Of a DNA stretch of 64,000 nucleotides, positions 62,050-64,000 are shown piece after piece. The notes under the pieces are model-generated. The model did not search any database. It was not told the origin of the DNA and saw nothing but the letters and a program-made list of their open reading frames with translations. How positions within the stretch are numbered: position 1 is the first letter of the stretch; each line of letters starts with the position of its first letter. This stretch comes from Papio anubis. Lineage: Eukaryota; Chordata; Mammalia; Primates; Cercopithecidae. Both the position numbers and the translations under genes were made by a program. The stretch covers positions 30,531,845 through 30,595,844 of the forward strand of contig NC_044976.1 of assembly GCF_008728515.1 (NCBI RefSeq), in the 5' to 3' direction.

Positions 62050-62970
62050 CTGCAGGGCAGAGGGGACAGCAATGAGGGCAGGGGCTCCCCCTCCCCCAGC
62101 CCGCTTCTGATCCCTTCTAGAGGAGGGGGTCCCCGATTCGATTCTACTGCAACCCGAAAGTCTAGCCCAGGATCCCGTCAAACACCTCCCTCTCGCCCCT
62201 CACGGACGCGCGGGCATCAAGCGCACAGAGGCCGCGACCAGCAGGAGGCGCTGGGGTCCCGTGGCCCCCACCCCCGTCCCCCGGGGCGCGCTCTCTATTC
62301 CGCGCGGAACCGCTCCGGATCTGCTGTGCGGATCCCGGGCAGGCGGGCGAGCCGTTCCAGGCGACACTGGGCGGGAAGCCGCCCCGGGGCGCTGTCTCTC
62401 TGCACCTGGACGGCCTATTTTCCCAGCCTCCCGGAGGCTTTGTGTAAACGGCCCCCACCCACCCCAGGCTCTCCCACATCTCGGCTCCCCCTTAAAAAAA
62501 AAAAAAAAGACCATGGGCCACCGAGGTCGGGTCTGCGGGTGGAGTGCGCTCCCCGCCGGGCCCCAGCTCCGAGGCCCCCGGGCGCCCCCTTGGCGTGGCC
62601 CAGCAGCGCCTTTGTTCCCCGCGCCGCACTCGGGGCGGCCGGGGGGCAGCGCCGGGGGCCGGGGCCGTGAACAAAGAACGCGGCGGGGCCCGGCCGGCGC
62701 CCCCTCCCCGCCCCTCCCCTCGCTTCGCCCGCGGGGGCTGCGGCGCCGAGAACAAAGGGACCGGGCGGGGGAGGGGGCGCCGCGTGTCCCGGGCCGGACA
62801 AAGCGCGCGGCCCCGGCCCTGGGCCCTAGAGGGGGCGAGGTGCGAGAGGAGGGGCTGGGGCCGGCCGCGCCAAGCGTACCCACCTGGCCGTTGGCCTTCG
62901 CGGGGGAAGCGCCTGCTGCCTCCTCGGCGGTCACGTCGCCCCGGGGAGCCTTGGAGCTCTGGCTGCCCAT
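61552..62970 (-). CDS. MARCKSL1: MARCKSL1, MARCKS-like 1 / MRP / MacMARCKS (complete, 2 exons, 194 aa)
   Basis: PKC substrate that shuttles between plasma membrane and cytosol. It binds calmodulin, PIP2 and actin and shapes protrusions and migration. Exons 62,970-62,884 and 62,049-61,552 join in phase 0. Starts MGSQSSKAPRGD: Gly2 is the myristoylation site. The effector domain is at residues 87-110, KKKKKFSFKKPFKLSGLSFK and on, with PKC sites S93, S101 and S104. The rest is acidic, Ala/Pro/Glu-rich and disordered, as in the family. It is one Glu shorter than human (195 aa by memory) in the SEE run near residue 167. The gene is convergent with HDAC1. Confidence 0.97.
62050..62883 (-). other. 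MARCKSL1: MARCKSL1 intron
   Basis: 834 bp, very GC-rich, with an A15 tract at 62,494-62,508 (+ strand). Four ACAAAG-type words lie within 195 bp. Long open frames here on both strands reflect GC content, not coding. Confidence 0.9.
62884..62970 (-). CDS. MARCKSL1: MARCKSL1 exon 1, residues 1-29
   Basis: 87 coding nt, ATG at 62,970-62,968, ending ANGQ before donor GTGGGT on the - strand. Holds the myristoylation signal MGSQSSK. The start is chosen because Gly2 must follow the initiator. Confidence 0.96.
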
Positions 62971-63168
62971 GATGGGGGTCTGCTGGGGGGCGCTCGGAGC
63001 CGCCCCGGGCTCGCGCCGCAGGGGATAGTACGGCGGGGTTGGCCCGGCCGGCGGAGGGGTGGGGCTGGCGCCCGAGGGGGAGGGGTGCCGGGGGAAGCCG
63101 AGCTGCACCTCCGCTCCGCGGCCGACCCGCTAGCCGCACCCGCAGCCGCTCCGCTCCGCGCCAGAATG
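62971..63168 (-). other. MARCKSL1: MARCKSL1 5' UTR
   Basis: GC-rich leader of about 200 nt between the inferred TATA-directed start and the ATG. The start is estimated from the TATA spacing. Confidence 0.65.
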
Positions 63169-63184
63169 CCGCCCGCCGCCCGCC

Positions 63185-63260
63185 GAGCTGCCTATATATA
63201 AGCGCCCGAAGCTCGGGGCGGGGCCGGACATTTAAATGCGCGCCCAATCGAGGGGCGGAG
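63185..63260 (-). promoter_or_regulatory. MARCKSL1: MARCKSL1 core promoter with TATA box
   Basis: TATATATA at 63,193-63,200 reads the same on the - strand, followed by a start about 30 bp on. Upstream on the - strand lie a GC box (63,215-63,223) and an inverted CCAAT (ccaat on +, 63,244-63,248), spaced as in classic NF-Y/Sp1/TATA promoters. Confidence 0.8.
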
Positions 63261-63559
63261 GCGGGGTCCGCTCGCAGGCCCCACTTGCGCAGCAGGCGAC
63301 GCTGGCGGTCGGGTACCCCCCACCCCTCCCGAATCCCAGGGGCAGGTAGAGTCCGGTGTGGGCAGGAGCGAGGCCGGTCCTTCCGCGAGCTGGGCGGGGC
63401 GGGTCGGGGCGGGGCTGGGGGCCTAGAGGAAGGGGACGGGCAGTCAATCCTTCCTCTCCGCTCCACCTCTTCGGTGGGCGCCCCCGCAGCCTGGAGCGGC
63501 CCCCAACGCCTTGGTCCTGCAGCCGCTGTCAGTCTCCCCGCTTGAACCCTTCGAAGGGC

Positions 63560-64000
63560 TCACACGACCAGACCCGTCAGATGACTGGTCCTGAATTATA
63601 TACTCTAGAAAATGTGGTCATAGAAGCCGCAGGGCCACTGCGCTGGGCTCGGCACCCGCTCAGGCCTGGAGAGCGGTCAGAGGTCCCACCGACGTCCCTG
63701 CCTGCCTGCCGTGGCCAGCCGTGGAGCAGAGGGCTGTGACTTGCCTTGGGGTCACTCTGGTCAGACTAGTGAGGACTTTCCCTCATTCTTCCTTTCAGTC
63801 CGTTGGTGGCCAGTCATTCTGAGTGGGGACAGACAGATTTGCCTTCAGCCCCTCCCGCCCTCAGCTGGGACACACTGCAAAGTCCCACGTGGGGTATTTT
63901 GTGACCTTGAAGGGCATCTCCATCCCCGTTGAAAGGCCAAGGCTTAGCGGCATTGACAACCTGTCTGGCCTGCTCTGGTCTTTCCTCTTTACCTCGACAC
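63560..64000. other. MARCKSL1 upstream flank
   Basis: CpG content falls. No gene, exon or repeat recognised to the window end. Confidence 0.5.

Larger units (their letters stand above)
62080..63560. promoter_or_regulatory. MARCKSL1: MARCKSL1 CpG island
   Basis: Continuous CpG-dense sequence covering promoter, exon 1, intron and the start of exon 2's upstream flank. Boundaries are judged by eye. Confidence 0.85.

Noticed and set aside
62492..63466. 324-aa and 302-aa open frames on the - strand over the MARCKSL1 promoter and exon 1
   Set aside because: Out of frame or extended past the true ATG; long only because the CpG island lacks stop codons. The 302-aa frame contains MARCKSL1 exon 1 but runs on into the intron.
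1..64000. tRNA, rRNA, CRISPR, operons or ribosome-binding sites
   Set aside because: None are present. The tRNA-like A/B boxes in the window belong to Alu left monomers and MIR.

Overview
The window is primate nuclear DNA, most probably from an Old World monkey (macaque, baboon or guenon lineage). It holds the 3' part of LCK, all of HDAC1, and all of MARCKSL1 on the opposite strand. That is the same gene order as human 1p35. The evidence for a monkey is the presence of five Alu copies with AluYRa-type diagnostics ('taacccggtg', 'aaaactagccgggcgaggtgg', 'gagatccggccactg'), which I know as an Old World monkey lineage. LCK, HDAC1 and MARCKSL1 each differ from my memory of the human protein by only one to a few residues. 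I cannot choose the species from sequence alone.

Layout. 1-11,100: LCK on the + strand. Only the last four coding exons are present (4,064-4,140; 4,232-4,385; 4,470-4,601; 10,172-10,374), encoding most of the kinase C-lobe and the regulatory tail. The 3' UTR carries an Alu insertion. 11,105-17,640: intergenic DNA, almost all retroelements, with a MER20 DNA transposon and a 175-bp polypurine tract about 0.9-1 kb before the HDAC1 start. 17,640-18,240: HDAC1 CpG-island promoter. 17,910-60,590: HDAC1 on the + strand, 14 coding exons. All junctions are GT/AG, the reading frame closes exactly, and the product is 482 aa. Introns 1-3 (8.9, 16.0 and 8.3 kb) are packed with Alus, while exons 5-14 lie in the last 6.2 kb. 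60,790-63,170: MARCKSL1 on the - strand, two exons, 194 aa, with a TATA box and a large CpG island. The HDAC1 and MARCKSL1 3' ends converge, leaving about 200 bp between their poly(A) sites. 63,200-64,000: MARCKSL1 upstream flank.

Roughly a hundred Alu copies or fragments occupy nearly half of the window, all upstream of 55,560. The last 8.4 kb contain none. Older repeats (MIR, L2, L1, Tigger-like and MER20 DNA transposons) fill much of the rest. In the Alu entries, 'Y', 'S' and 'J' are subfamily guesses from a few diagnostic words (Y: 'gagatcgagaccatcctggc'; S: 'gaccagcctggccaacatgg'; J: 'gcttgagcccaggag...cctgggcaaca'). TSD means a target-site duplication seen on both flanks.

The three genes do not form one pathway. 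LCK is a T-cell tyrosine kinase, HDAC1 a ubiquitous nuclear deacetylase, and MARCKSL1 a membrane- and actin-associated PKC substrate. I found no previously undescribed gene system. The observations worth checking are lineage-specific insertions, a local duplication inside HDAC1 intron 1, an L1-Alu chimera, a motif cluster in the MARCKSL1 intron, and a small block change in the LCK C-lobe.
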